Positions 1 to 13,478 of a stretch of 64,000 nt of DNA are shown here, piece by piece. Positions within the stretch are counted from its first letter, which is position 1. Each line of letters starts with the position of its first letter. A model generated the notes under the pieces. The model did not search any database, was not told the origin of the DNA, and was given only the letters and a program-made list of their open reading frames with translations. Position numbers and translations under genes: made by a program. The stretch comes from Moringa oleifera (Eukaryota; Streptophyta; Magnoliopsida; Brassicales; Moringaceae): positions 4,464,001-4,528,000 of the forward strand of contig JAJFZO010000889.1 in the NCBI GenBank assembly GCA_021397835.1, in the 5' to 3' direction.

Positions 1-389
1 AACAGTTGGTTGCGTCCGGCATGGTGAGGGAGCAGCAGCATCAGGAGACGTTCAGGACTTATGAGCAGCATCAGCATCAACCACAACAATCTGAGTTGGT
101 GAGGTACAATCATGGGTTAGACGCGCCGGCCGGTGCTATTGTGACTGGGTTCAACCAGATGACACCTGCTAGCATGTCGCCACCTTTTGGTTTTGGCAAT
201 TTTGATGGCAGCCAATTCCAGTTTCAAACACAACCACTGGAACACCAGGACCACCCCCAAACCCACCAGCTTCAGGCACAGCTGTTTCTCCAGCCACAAC
301 TGGCACAACCATACCAAAGCCAGCGGCAACAGCAACAGCAGGAAAGGTCAGGAAGCGAGGAGGGAAGGAGTGTCGGTCCATCCTGTTGA
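1..389 (+). CDS. LBD36: LOB-domain transcription factor, LBD36/ASL1-like, C-terminal part only
   Basis: This is the last 128 or so codons of a gene that begins before the window; codons run from position 3 and the stop TGA ends at 389. The LOB domain itself (zinc-binding block, GAS block, coiled coil) lies outside. What is visible is a Gln/His-rich tail containing REQQHQETFRTYEQ, ELVRYNHGLDAPAG, VTGFNQM and a final SEEGR. These match, in the same order, the tail of Arabidopsis LBD36 as I remember it (REQQ...FRAY, LRFNNG.D..PAG, VTGFNQ, EAQLF, SEEGRR). LBD36 is an AS2-like nuclear DNA-binding factor linked to lateral organ patterning. The family match is a recall-based judgement; the partial state is certain. 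A probable 3'UTR intron follows. Confidence 0.85.
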   Translation, partial: QLVASGMVREQQHQETFRTYEQHQHQPQQSELVRYNHGLDAPAGAIVTGFNQMTPASMSPPFGFGNFDGSQFQFQTQPLEHQDHPQTHQLQAQLFLQPQLAQPYQSQRQQQQQERSGSEEGRSVGPSC

Positions 390-451
390 AGCTATCCATT
401 CGCTTTATCTTTTGCCTCCTTGCTCAATTTTCAAACCGGCATTTGTCCTTG

Positions 452-716
452 GTATGTGTTGTTTATCTTTTTTTGCCTTTGGTTCTTTTTTTTTTTTTTT
501 TTGTATGCTCATGAAGGTTTTTGAATACTACACGAACTTTTGCATTTTGAATGTAAAGATGCGCCATTGTAGCTCTGAGTCCTTGATGTTTCAATTTCCT
601 GATCTTGACCTTAATTAGTCCTTAGGTAGCATTTCTTTGAACGAGAGCTCTATCACCACCTATAACCATTTACTGTCCTGGTGACTAAATCTTCTCTCTT
701 TTTCCTTTTTGTGCAG
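452..716 (+). other. probable 3'UTR intron of the LBD gene
   Basis: A GT at 452-453 (CCTTG|GTATGTG) and an AG at 715-716, preceded by a long pyrimidine tract (TTTTTCCTTTTTGTGCAG), bound a 265-bp T-rich stretch starting 62 nt after the LBD stop codon. Splicing is inferred from the sequence, not demonstrated. Confidence 0.45.
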
Positions 717-1283
717 CTGATGTCTGCCTGATAAAACTGAACAGAGAGACAGAAGGAAGTTGATCTTAGACTTGGAGGGATGAAAATTGGAGATCCAAGG
801 TCTTCTTTTTTCATTTGGGTTTCGATGAACTTTCCGGGAATAAAAACAGCTCCACATTGTAAATCTGCATTCATTTTCCAGTACAGTTTTTTCTTTTTTC
901 ATACCTTTTCTACTTTTCTGTTCTTTAATTGCCTTTTAAGCCTTTTAGGTTGTGAACAATCAATATCCAGCTGCAGTAGAAGGCTCCTATATATTGGTCG
1001 TCAATGCAATGAAAATAGTAGGTAAGGACTTGAGATTCCCACCTCTTGAAATCAGGTATGTCTTGATGTGCATGAAATGGCAGCATAGACTTAAATCAAA
1101 GGAAACTGGCAAGTACATTTGCCTTCCTATCTTTCAGATTATGCATTGTCAAATGTATAAAAGTAACCAAAAACTCAGTGCTTTATACAAAACAGGCTTT
1201 CAGGCATTTGCCTAAGATTAGAAAAACAGAAGATCCATTTCTTTCACCTTAACAGGCTAACAACCATCTCGGCAACCAGATAG
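717..1283. other. LBD 3'UTR remainder and convergent intergenic spacer
   Basis: About 570 bp separate the putative LBD 3'UTR intron from the stop codon of the convergent minus-strand Misato gene. The two 3' ends face each other. I see no gene here; short open frames have no recognisable content. Confidence 0.6.
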
Positions 1284-4200
1284 CTAATCTGAATCAGAGG
1301 ACACTTCCGACTGGGGGTTTAATGCAGAAACCATTTTAGACAGTGTCTCCCTCATGTCTTCTACCTCATCATTCCCAAATCCCCAACTTCTAAGCAACTC
1401 GGCCCCTGGAGCTCCTCGCTGAGTCCCAAATCTACAAAGATTCCCTAATCTATTCTCCAAAAATGGCAATACAGCACTGCTAGACCGCAATCTAGCTGCC
1501 ATGGGGATGGCGTGGATGTCGAGTGAACCCCTTGATTGAGATGCTAAGATCAGGCTGTCCAATATCTGACCATGTTGGCCTACAAGATTCCCGAAGATCG
1601 AAGGAAATGGCAACGGTATTGGAAGAGGACAACGAGCAACAGATAGATGGCAGAACATTGGCCTGGTGACTGCATTTTTGTAAGTAGCATGAATAGTGTT
1701 CTTTACTTCAGAAACTAAAGCCTGATGACCTCCTGCAGAAAAATCAGCATCAGCTTTGTTACCCAGCTAGAGATGCTAAAAAGTGAGCAGGCAAACAGCG
1801 AGAAATTTTACATGTAATACTACACTCTCATATGCCCTGTTGATTTTTCTCTTGCACTTTTCTTTCGGTATTCACCAAGCTAAGTGCAATATCTACTAGC
1901 TTCTACAATTCCATAGTTCCTTTGGATTCAGATGAAACAACTTTGGAAAAGACAACGAGGTGTGGTCCAAGTCCACCAACGTTTTTCCGTTTAAACACGA
2001 TTATTCAAGTCTTCTAGCCCTTCAAATCCGGTCTCCCAATCCTTTATAAGCATTGCTTTTGACCAGTAATTCCAAAGCATCAAGTAAGTTCTAATGAAAC
2101 AATTTAATTATTTGAAGAACCCAAGAAGTAGATATTAAAACCATCTTTAAGAATGTATTTCACATTCATATCTAGAAGAGTAAGACAAGAAAACCAAGGG
2201 AAAATTTTTTAACTGATACATTAGTGGATCTAAAGGAGTACCTGACCCAAGGGCTCCATGTATGGTCAAGGACTCCACTGCCTGGAGGTCTTCCACATCC
2301 TCCACCACTTCAGGTGTCAATGGCCGTAAGTTCTCAAGAAAAGATTGCGCTACTTGTTTCCCTGTAAGTCAGAATGTTATAGGGCTCAATGCATAATAAT
2401 AAGAGGTTGAAACGAAAGGATTAAGATTTTCTAATCTGTGATCTATACTTATCTTTTAAGGAGAGGTTGACATGTGACAAATAGTTGAGATTTGTTTCAT
2501 TTTTCTTTTTCTTTCTCTAACTACCATAATAAATTACTAAAAAAAAACCTTTATTTTCTTTATAAAAAGAGCAGAGATCAAATCAGCAGAGGATGCATAT
2601 CCGAAATGAAACCATATTACATGGTACCAGTCAAAGTGTATTACCAATCAAAGCAGGTGCTGGCATTGCAACGTCCAGAATCGTCACCATGTTCTGTTTA
2701 CCTTGCCCTGCCAACATTTGTATAACACCATTAAAGTCCAAGGCACCGGAAACATCGCATGAATCATCAGCAGGTCCAAGTGTTTCCATTCGCAGAGGAA
2801 TACTATTCGAGTGGAGAGCAGCCGCATACACTGCACTACAATGGTAAGGCTTCTCATCATCAACGCAAAGGAATGCTGAAGCTTTACCTTGAAAATTGAT
2901 GGAGCAAAAAGATCAGTCCAGAGAAACCTAGAATAAATGTGCAGAGCCAAAGGACAGATAAGAACAACGTTGGAGCTGGTAATTAAGGAAATTGACAAGA
3001 TGAGCCGTGAAGTTACATGTCAATGTAAAACCTAGTTAACTAGTTTACCAGAAGCACACATGCCAAAGTTCCAAAATGGCTTTAGAATAAAATATTATAA
3101 TGAAAAGCTGCACCGATTTTTATGAAAACCACTGTAACACAAACAATGTTTAAAGAATCCAGTCTCCAAAAAATGGTTTAAACTCAAAATAGAAACTTCT
3201 GTGGGATATCAGGAATTACATAAATAGGGAGACCAGAAAGTAATCAAAATACTATATCCACAGATGCAGCATTGCTTACTTGTGCTCAAGAAGGGTAGAC
3301 CAACTGGCACAATTAATTTGCACAAGGAAGATAATCTTGAAAATGAAATTGCATCATGAAGATTCCTTGACGCTGTCTGCTTTCGGCTTCTAAGATTCAT
3401 ATGAGAACCAGGACCCCTGACAGAATACAGCATCACTGGAGTGTTTGTATAATCATCCACGATATTCTCCAGAAAGTCTGCAGCTACAGGGGAAAATCCT
3501 CCTGAGTCATCAACAATGAATTGAAAACCCTGTTAAGATTACCACAGAAACCAAAAACATTATAAGAGACATACAGAGAAAATCAGGTTTCACACTGACA
3601 ATCCCAGCAATGAAGGAATTTATGTAAAGGGCTCTTATTCCAAACTAATGAATGACTAAGCAGTTTTGCCAGTTGTATCAAGCTACTAATATGTGACAGA
3701 ACCTTAGTCCATGAAGTGAGACACGCACCATCCGGACAATCATAACTTTTGTGTGTCTACGTATCAACCATGTAATTGCGATATAAAATATTCTCCTCTC
3801 ATTTGGACCATCATGTCAAGAGATTCAGACCCATTTGAAAACCTTTCCATATTGTCTACAGTGACAAAGATATAGGATCATTAAGAAAGGCCGACTAAAG
3901 ATCTCCTACGATTCAATGATGACCATCGCAAAAAAAATAGGTAGACAAACTATGCATAGAGTATCATTCACAAGATGGAAATGCAGATAATCACGCACAA
4001 TATTATATATATTGATAACCGTGGTATCTGTCCAATTCTCTCTGCCATTCTACTGCAACAAATTAACAGAGACCTCCAGGCCTAACGACTAATCTACAGA
4101 GCCTTGAATTTAACAACCAAGAATAAACTCAATGACCCCAAGAAATTCGAATACTGGATCTGACCTATGAGGCAATGCTTAGTTACCAGTGGATTGAATG

Positions 4201-7086
4201 CTTCAGGGTTAATCACATGTAATCTTTGATTAAAACGAAGAAAAAAATATCAGCAGAAGTTTCTATTTCTCATGACCACAGTCCTAAACAACTCAGAGGT
4301 GCTTCCTTAGTAAAGCCAACCAGCCTCATACCTACATGTGTACTAAATGCCCCTCCAGGGTACCCGTTAAGTCTTTTCTCCAGGCAAATTATCTTCTCCG
4401 GCACTTCGAAGGAGTCGGGTAGTACTTTGAGCTGGCCACCAGGTCAACATCAACACCCCTTTTCCCACCTCCTACCCAACATAAGATGTATCCTATTCTT
4501 CCATCTAGAAGATCATAAAAATTATCATAAACTTAGCATTAAATGAGTATCCGAGTTTCTCTATCACCTTTTTGTACCACTTCTATTAACTTCCTCTTTT
4601 TTTTTCTGGACACTACACAAGATAGTGGCATGCATTAAGTAAGGACAAACTCATATAAACAGACCATATGATATGTAACAAATAGGAGAAATTCCACCAA
4701 CCCTGACTTCAGCAGACAAGTGTAAACAACAATGAATATTTAAACTTTGATACATTATAATAAGGGTATAAAAGACAATAAATATAAGGGGGTTCACTCT
4801 CCTATTGGTTCCATTGAAAAGGACATAGCAAAGGTTTACATGTCGTAAGCAAATACCTGAATATGGTCACACTCTTCCACAAAGAAACGAAGTCTCTCAC
4901 ATATTTCTTCACCACGTAAATTCTCAGAGAAGGCATCCCTTCCAATTCCATAATTGTCAAATTCCTGAACATCCATCCATAATCCACTTAATTCATACAA
5001 ACTCTGAGGATGATAGTGCACTTTTGAGAAGTCTGTCCAAAATTTGACACCCGCATCCAAACATTCAACAATATCTTTATCCTGAACTTCACTATGAGAA
5101 TCAGTCTTCCCATTACAGATACCACTTCCCCGTCGTTCTTCACACAATCTTTGCAAGAATAAATTCTTCTTCTGAGCTTCAAAAGTATGAGATAAAACGT
5201 TACCAGTCCTGCACGTTGGTTCACAGAAATTCAATTCAAGGAAAATTTAACAGATGAAAGCATAGAGAAGGAGACTGATATATTAAAGTTTCCACAGCCA
5301 CTATTAACGTAGTATTTTTTGAATTTTTTTAACATAAATTATAAAGACATCAAATAGAACAAGAACAGGATCCAGGATCGGACTAAGGCAAAAATCTTAG
5401 AGCATATTCAACGGCTAGGGCATCTCATATATTCCATGTGACACATGCATGCAGGTAAGATCCTATATTCATGACTTAATCTTAGTTACTGTGCTTCAAC
5501 CAATATCTTTCACCTGGATCTCATCATTTATTCTGAGTATTATACTGGAGATGCTAATTCTAAAATTGGAATCAAAATTCTTACCATGTAACAACATCTG
5601 ATGGTGCTGGAGAATCCTCATTATACAATGTACCACGAGAACTCATAGATCCTAGGGATCCTGTGATGCCAAAAGCTTGAATGAAGAGATAAAAAAAGAG
5701 GAGCACAAATGATAACTGGTATTCTGTTTTCTCGTCACTAAATGAGAAAGGAACAAGAACCACTATTGCGTCACAAACTGACATAAGTTCTTTTTGCTGA
5801 TAGTCACCACCATGGCAACAATACAATGAACAAGTGAAATTGATCCAGGTTCCATTAAGAAAAAAGGAAAAAATATTTCTTGTGCAATAGTGAAACCAAA
5901 GGAAGAAATACTGACGCGTAAGTGATTAAACCCAATTTAAAATATGACAAACTTGAGTTAGGTCTACCAACACAAGCAAGCAGCAAAATAACCCCATGAA
6001 ACAGGAAAATTGAACAAAAGAAGAGCCATGTACCTATTTGAAACTTCAAGACAGCTCTAAGAAGTAGGATTACCACCAGAAACCAGCATAAGACCATTAA
6101 AAGATTAATTCAAATACCAAGCTTGGTAAAGTAAAGCTTATTATTAGAATTCTGAAACAGATCACATTCAAATCCGGCAGCCATGCTATTAAAAAGCCTC
6201 CATGCAATGAATGGACAAAGTTATTCAAAAAAGTAGATCCTATTGCCTGGACCAATCAAAACTAGATTGAGTATCCATCAGCACTGCAAATAAATCAAGT
6301 ACCTTGAAAGCCCACCGAAACTAGGCGAGGGGTGTATGTAACCATGCCCTGCACACATTTAAGCAACAAGAATTGAAAAAATTTATATAAAAATTCAACA
6401 CAATTTTTCAGGTCTTTGTTTTTTTTTTTCACGAAGAACTTACACAAATGCTATACACAAGATGATTCAACTGAATGCAAGATACTTTCAAGCACTTTCA
6501 ACAAATTTTTTTTTTTTATCAGAAACAATGATAATATATACATCGCTACAAGTAGCACCAAGGGGTTGGCTCCCAGTCCCACGTACAGCTGTAGTTAGCT
6601 AGAGGTTTGGAAATAATAAATTTGCTAATTTAAAGGCTCGAATTAAAAACGGTATTGCAACAATTGATTGCATGGGAGAAAGTTTAAGGTCAAAATGTTG
6701 CACCTTTTCTGTTTCACCAGTTCGGTAAAGCACATCCATATTTAGATGGTGATTCTTGAAGAACTCCGGGCTTTGATGGTCATCAGCCAACCCAAGCAAC
6801 TCATCCTTCATCAATAACAAAATTAAGCACATAAAACCAATATATCATGATATGAAGAATGTCAAAAGTAATCTTAACAGCATGAAGACTCACCTTTTGA
6901 ATGAGTAGAAGAAACGGCATAAAAATATATCAGAAATTGAAAATAAACGCTAATTGAAATTCGATTAAGATGAACATTAAAGAACGAAAATTTTCCGGTT
7001 GCACAGAACTCTACCTGGAAGTTCCAGAAATGAGAGCCAACGAAGTTGGCGAATTCCCCAACTTGAATCGTGACGATTTCTCTCAT
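1284..7086 (-). CDS. Misato/DML1 homologue (tubulin/FtsZ-like protein)
   Basis: Nine exons on the minus strand, in transcription order: 7015-7086, 6704-6805, 6303-6348, 5585-5660, 4857-5208, 3280-3529, 2645-2887, 2242-2361, 1284-1732. They total 1710 nt, a 569-residue protein, close to the roughly 560 residues of the Arabidopsis homologue. The start MREIVTIQVG and the following FANFVGSHFWNFQ with DELLGLADD are hallmarks of the misato segment II. MDVLYRTGE, TYTPRLVSV and SSRGTLYNE follow, then the tubulin-like half with FQFIVDDSGGFSP. The family combines a tubulin/FtsZ-like fold with a myosin-like segment; in animals and yeast it is linked to mitochondrial morphology and inheritance. Its plant role is poorly defined. 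The start was chosen at the second Met of the open frame because it matches the family N-terminus. Intron 5 (3530-4856) is the longest, at 1.3 kb. Confidence 0.93.
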
Positions 7087-8872
7087 GATTTTCTTCCCGG
7101 AAATCAATAATCACACAGAGTAATTACGCTAACTAAGGATGATAAGTGGTCGGTTCACCTTAGCGGAGCACTAGGGCTTTTGGCGTGGCTTAAACCCCTT
7201 CAAGGGAGCGGCTCCATGGACGAGTGTGGAAGAGCAAAATACAGAAAGCAGAGTGAAACGGTGCGTTTGTCCCAGGAGTGGCTATAAAAGGGAAGAAACA
7301 TGACCTTAAAACGGTGCAGTCAACAGATTTTTGTTATATTAACCAAGACGAGCCCGCTGACTGAACAGCACCCGACCAACTCAGGAGTCAGGATTTTCTT
7401 CCAAAAACAATTGAAATTTGTCATTAATTGTTTTTTCCGTTTAATATTTTTAACTCTTCCCCTTTATGTTTCTATATAATTTTCTAGTATTAAGACAGTC
7501 AAAAATTTAATCTTTTTTAATTATAGGTAAAAAGAATCAAAATTAATTATTTAAAGATTTTTTCCTTCCATTATCAAAAAATAAAATAACACAATTTTCT
7601 AAATATATAAAGGAGAAAATTAAATTTTACTTAAAAAGAATATACTCCAATTGGCCTATTGGTAATTTTGGTGGTTAAAAATCACAACCATTGGTAGTGC
7701 CCACCAAAAAGAAAAGAAGAGATTTTCAAGAAATCAGCCTTCAGCCTTGCTTCCATGGCTGTGCGATGCATGCACTAGAAGGAAGAAAGATCAGGAAGAA
7801 GAGCTATGGTTTTTTCGGTAAATCGGTAAATTAGAAGTTGAGGGCAAAAATCTTTGGTGGGTGGGCTCACCATGTCCCTTAATGAGATTCATTAAACTTT
7901 GTTGTTTAAGCGGTGACAGGGACTGCTTTGTGCTTGATTCCATGCATGCATTAATAGATAATTTAAATTATGCAGCAAAGTTCAGTTTACCAGAATTCAG
8001 GTTTTTTATTTTTTCTAAAATGTTACCTGATACTTCAACCTAATTTGGTCGTTTATAGAAAAGTAATTGAAGTGTTTGGATATCTGAAAAGGAAAGAATC
8101 TAGCAGCTTCCTGTGTGATTAGTGACTATGGAGCATTTTCTTCCCAGCCAAACAGGTGGCAGACTGTTTTCTGAGTAAAATATGAAGCTACTGCAGAAAA
8201 TGCAGAAAGTTCAGGGCATGTCATGTATTCTGATTTGCAGAGTAGAGAAAACAAAGGGTATTGATTGAGAAAATGCAATTATAGGATGTGTGAAATCTAG
8301 TCTTTTCTAGTCTTGTTCACTTGAAACAGATTTTTTTGTTTCTTTTTTCCGGCACGAAATGAGATAAAAAAGATGAAGATTCAAAAGTCGTGCCTTGCTG
8401 GAAAATATCTAGTGTTCAACCAAGTAACAAGACAAAACTCTTGATTCAGACAGGACAAGCTACAGATTAACATTAAGCAGCATCAAATGATGACAAACAA
8501 GATATTCCATGATAAGCAGAGAAATCAAACCTCAAGTTCTGATCTTAGAGCAAAGCAGCTTCAAAACAAAAGTTAGATCTAACATTAGGGGAGAATTCAG
8601 TCTACAGATGAAAACTGTCCAGGCTGTCTTCTACAAGAGATACACAGGCATAACATAACCTCTGCAATACATGAAGAGAAAGAACTCGAGTTATGGGGGG
8701 AAAACAGATTCATCCATAACCTCTGCAAAAACTCATCCTCTTCAACCTACTGGCTTCAAAAAGAACTCCACCATGGAATCCCTCTCTTTGTCAACTGTTT
8801 TATGCTTATGTTTACACTTGAGTTTCCCATGAATGTTTTGTATCTGCAAATCCATGGGGATCAGTCATATAT
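7087..8872. other. intergenic: Misato promoter side and HHO5-like 3' region
   Basis: About 1.8 kb lie between the Misato start and the HHO5-like stop. 7087-7400 is less AT-rich and probably holds the Misato 5'UTR and promoter. 7400-7700 is AT-rich. 8100-8870 probably includes the HHO5-like 3'UTR. I see no coding gene. Confidence 0.6.
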
Positions 8873-10660
8873 CTATACATGAACCTCTTCTGCCCTGTGA
8901 GTTCTACCTTTCCAGCTATGCCCGTCTGATTTCTCATCTTCTTCAGCTTCCATGCTGTCACCTGCTGTGCTGGAGATACCCTTAGCAGAGTCATTTGCCG
9001 GGAGAGGACCTTGTGGAGAACCAGACTGCGAAATGCTTGGCTTAGAATTGTCTCCACAGATGTTTTCAGGCATCCATAGGCTATTTGCTGCAGCACCTGA
9101 AGAGCTTGGGACCCTGCGGATATGAAGCCTGTATTTCTGTAGAACACAAAAAAAAAAAAAAAAACATACATAAACCACAAAGACAAACTCATAAGTAACT
9201 GGAAGCAAGCAAGTTTTAGATAACGAACTAACCTGCAAATGGCTTTTCACCTCATCGTTGGTGAGCCCATCCACTTGCATCAGTTCTCTAATCTGCTTGG
9301 GAGTGGCCGCTGCAATCAAATGAACCCATCATATGCAACCCATTGTGAGGTAAAGACCAAGAATCAAAATACAGCAAAACCCACAACAAGAATCCCTTGA
9401 AAAGAGCTAATACAGTTCAAAGAACTTTGGCATAAAGACATATGACCAGCTCCATGAATTTGAGGACAAATTGAAGCTGCGAAGAAAGATGCTCTTCCAT
9501 GCAACTTTTTAGACAACAAACCCTTACCGACTGCAAATTATCAGAATTGAAGAGACTAAAAGAGAAAAGCTCAAACCCTTAACAGTAGTCCTATGAAACA
9601 ACACTAATTTGGGTTCAAGCAAAAGCTTCTCTCAGGAGTCAGGACTAACCTTGTGATCCTCCGAGCTGTTGAAGCGCCTCGATAAATCGCCGATGAAGCT
9701 CAGGTGACCAGCACCGCCTCTGTTTCCTAGTATTCTGTTGTTGCTGCTGGTGCTGCTGCTGTTGGCGCTGTGATTTGCTAAAAAACTTAACTTGATTTTG
9801 GTCTGTACACACAGATGAACTGAGATCAACTCTGCAACTGATATTAGTCTTTGAAACCAGATCGCGAGAACCCAATTCAGAGATTGGAGCCACAAGAGAA
9901 AGACCAGTAACGTCCTTATCTTGAGAACCCGATAGTCCCATAAATGGCACAAACGCCCCTCCCCTGTTCCTGAAATTACAGGGTTGAAGTGGTTTCTCTG
10001 CTCCAGACCGACCGTCGTCCTCGCTTCTCTGTCGTCGCCATAGAAGAACAAAGGTCAGATTTCAGATATTTTAAGAAAGAAAGTTCTTTGCAAATGCAAA
10101 AGGCAGAAGGGAAAAAAGTCTAATTTCAGAAGTACCAATTTCAGAGAGGGGACTGGTTGTTGTTGCCCTTCATCACAGTTGTTACCAGGGCTCCAAAGCT
10201 GAACTGAGCTCATCCAGTTCTTCTTATCACTGCAAACACTTTCCTTATTTGCCCCTCCATCGTCATGGGAACTTTGCTTCAATGGAATGAATTCTTCGGC
10301 CACGGATCCATCACTTGATTCCGTACTCCGCATTGCTTCCTCCTTCAACACCCCAATAGCTGCAACAGACCCAGATAGGAACAGAAAATCAAAGATCAAT
10401 ACCAACAAAAACCCATCTCCAGGAATCACAAACGCAAAAAAAGAGAGCAAAAAGAAAATACCATCGTTTAAAAGTAACATGCAGAGAGGGAGTTCACGCT
10501 TAAAAGCATCGATCTTTCTCCTCTCCTCCTCCAGTCGCTCAACGAAACCATTGATTTTTGTTAACTTTTGAGAAATCTCCTTGATCTTTGAAACTTCTCC
10601 CAGAAACTCAGAAACAGTTTTAGGTACATGGAGCAAACTCAAATCTAAGCTCAATTCCAT
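8873..10660 (-). CDS. HHO5: HHO5-like GARP/G2-type MYB transcriptional repressor
   Basis: Five exons: 10462-10660, 10136-10359, 9650-10028, 9233-9309, 8873-9136 (1143 nt, 380 residues). The N-terminus reads MELSLDLSLL, an LxLxL EAR repression motif, followed by the family-specific leucine-rich segment ending in KIDAFKRELPLCMLLLND, which marks the NIGT1/HRS1/HHO family. A Gln-rich stretch precedes the GARP MYB-like domain at about residues 243-301 (KQRRCWSPELHRRF ... TPKQIRELMQ ... DEVKSHLQKYRLH). It should act as a nuclear DNA-binding repressor. HHO family members act in nitrate and phosphate signalling, and HHO5 (UIF1) was linked to floral meristem control. The 380-residue length suits HHO5/HHO6, and its neighbour, the Misato gene, is also HHO5's neighbour in Arabidopsis as I recall. 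A minus-strand TATA motif lies upstream. Confidence 0.92.
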
Positions 10661-10767
10661 CTACGCTTCTTAGCTTTCTCTCTAAACAAGATTCTCCGCC
10701 TATATATCAATCTTCTTTATACCCTAGCATTGCCCAGATAAGAACGATAAGGGAACAGAGTCTCGTA

Positions 10768-10775
10768 TATTTATA
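10768..10775 (-). promoter_or_regulatory. TATA-box candidate for the HHO5-like gene
   Basis: The minus strand reads TATAAATA here, 108 bp upstream of the ATG at 10660. This implies a short 5'UTR of roughly 75-80 nt. It is a motif match and spacing argument only. Confidence 0.5.
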
Positions 10776-11953
10776 GACGAGAGAAAATTTTGGGAGATTC
10801 AAGGACGCGGAGATTCGGTGCTTCGCACTCGGGTCGTCGCATAAAAAAAACACGCCGTCTAACTCGGTGACTCAGTGGGGGCAACTCAGTAATTTTGCAT
10901 GTGGGAATCGGTGAGTTGTCCGTGATGAAGGTAATGGAATCTTCGGATTCCACGACACGCGGCGAATGGTAAGACAAAAATCTATAGGTTTATTTTGGAA
11001 ATTAATTTAAATTTTAGGAATTTCTTCTTTTTCAGGTTATGGAAAATCTTTACTTCTTTGAGAAATTAAATCTAACTAAACATTTGAAACAATAAAATTT
11101 TTAATTCTTTAACTTTTTAGATAATTATTTTCAATTTCTTTATATTTTTATAAACAATTACAATCACCTTCTTGCAAAAATATTTTTGCACTGTAAAGTA
11201 AATTTCAAATTTATATTTTTGGGTAAAAAATAAGAAACTAACACAAAGTTTGATATTCAAAAAATTACTAATTAAATCTTTATCTATTAATTTTTATTAA
11301 ATTAAATTTTATCAAAAATAAAAAATTAGACATGTTATGCAATAAACTATGCTTTAAAATTTTTCATACATATAAAAAAATTTTCGAGTTATCCTTATAA
11401 AAAATTTTGAAAAATTTGAGTATATATTTTTTAAATATGCACTATAAAAAATTTAAAAATTATAAAAACAATTCATAAATTAAAAATTATTCAAATTTAA
11501 TAGATAACCTACAAATAAAATGTAAAATTGATTTGATTGATTTATTTTTTTAAAACACTGTAAATATGAAATAATTTAATTTTGTATAATCATTTAAATC
11601 AATATCAAAATTAGATTAAATTAATAAGTCATAATTCAATTCATCATTTTGCTTATTTTGTAACCTGAAATAAATAGTAAAGTTTTATCTTTTTTTGTCT
11701 TATGTATTTTACTTTATTTTATTTCAAAAAAATAGTTAACTTTTGATAAAAAAAATTGACAATGATAATGTTTTTAATTAAATAAGATTATGATTGTAAT
11801 AAATAGAAATAGTAAAATATATATATAATTATTGTTTAAAAAATTGGTTAGAAATATATGATTTTTTTTTTGGTATTTTTAAAGAATAGTTCATTTGTTG
11901 CTTTCCTTGTAACTTCATGCTCCAAACAATTTACAAAATTTACAAACTTTACT

Positions 11954-12258
11954 GTAAATAAATCCATAAAAATCTCTAACATTCTCCTAATATATATGCT
12001 ACTAGGGGGTCATCACACGGTTACAGTTCAATTCGATTTTGATTTCGAACCATTAGTTAAATGTTTATAATTAAGATGAATCAAAACTTGAATCATTAAG
12101 TTACAATTTTGATTAAGGTTAACTTTAAAAGCAGTTCAGATTTCGATTTATAAGCGATTTAAATTCGTATTCAATTTTAATTTATAAACGATTTATGTTC
12201 AAATTATATTCAATAAATAAATTCATAAAAGTCTCAAACATTCTCGTAATAGTGCTAG
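11954..12258. repeat. imperfect direct repeat pair, about 50 bp, 255 bp apart
   Basis: 11954-12005 and 12211-12258 share an aligned stretch (AAATAAATxCATAAAAxTCT, then xAACATTCTCxTAATA and xGCTA). The segment between them has internal near-repeats of ATTTATAAxCGATTTA at 12145-12196. This looks like a decayed small mobile element or a local duplication. No inverted termini or coding capacity are visible. Confidence 0.4.
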
Positions 12259-13315
12259 TCACATTAAATTCTCTAATTTTTCAAAAGATTTATATAAAAT
12301 TAACAAAGATTTTATATATTACACCTACAAATTATTAGATCCAGACAAGTTATTTTTACAACCTCTTAAAATATTCAACTATGCTATTATTTTAGACACA
12401 TTTTTTATTTATAAAATTTTATCGATTTTTTAATAATTTTTATTTATTTTTTTTAAAATAAAATAAAAGATATACAAAATTTAATATTTATCTTACATTA
12501 TCAATAAATTTTTCATTTTAAAAAATAAAAAATCAAATATAAAGTTATCAATTTAATCTAAATTGGATCCTACTTCAAATTGTTATAAAAATATTTTTAT
12601 TATCAATTAAATTTAAATAATTTTAAATGCAAGATCTATTTTTGTAATTTTTTTAAAGTTTTGATATTGTAAATTTTAAATATATATTTTTAATATTCAA
12701 AAATTTTTAAATTTTTTATGACTATAATATGAATATATTTTCATATTTATGAAAAATTTTAAATTAAATTTCATTATATAAAGTTTTTAATTTAAATATC
12801 TTTAATTTTTAAATTTTTTAATAAGATTTAATTTAATTTAAATTGATAAACTAAATTTTGATTTATTATTTTTTAATCAATATTTAATTGATAATATAAA
12901 GTATAAACGTCAAAGTTTTTTAAAAAATTTAATTAAATTTTTTATTAATATAATAATAATTTAAAATATAATAAAAATTATTGAAAATATATTATCTGAT
13001 AAGTGAACTCGCCCACATGAAACAACACATATATTTAACGAGGAAAATTCATCAAAATAGTTTATTATTATTATTATTATTGTGCTCCAAGAGGACCAAG
13101 TGTGCCCTGAGAGTCAAATGTGGAAAAAAGCAAGAAATTTTAATAAAATAAGGCTTTGTTTTGGTTTGTGAGGTGAAAGATTCCAAAGCCCAAAAGCGGA
13201 CTTTATCCCTTTGTTTAATCTTAAACAATACATCTCCCTACTGTTTTGTGTGGTCTCAAAATAAAGAATCTCCCGGCTGAACAAGGAACCCGCTGTCACC
13301 ACCAACCACAAGACA

Positions 13316-13478
13316 CCACGTGGCAAGGCAGAGGTAAGATTCTTCATGCTGACACTCCTCCGTCGCATTGGAATCGTTTCTTCCAGAACCCCGAGAAGGG
13401 AAACGAATGGGAAACGCTAACCTACGTTGGTTTTCGATTCCTCTTTTGTAGATTCTCTCGTGGGTATCTGACACGTGT
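13316..13478. promoter_or_regulatory. pair of palindromic G-boxes
   Basis: CCACGTGG lies at 13316-13323 and ACACGTGT at 13471-13478, both containing the CACGTG core bound by bZIP and bHLH factors. They sit 155 bp apart in a GC-richer island within AT-rich DNA. No recognised gene starts next to them, so any target is unknown. Confidence 0.35.

Noticed and set aside
187..618. 143-codon plus-strand frame overlapping the LBD end
   Set aside because: It is out of frame with the LBD tail, which has clear family similarity. It ends in T-rich UTR sequence and has no recognisable content.
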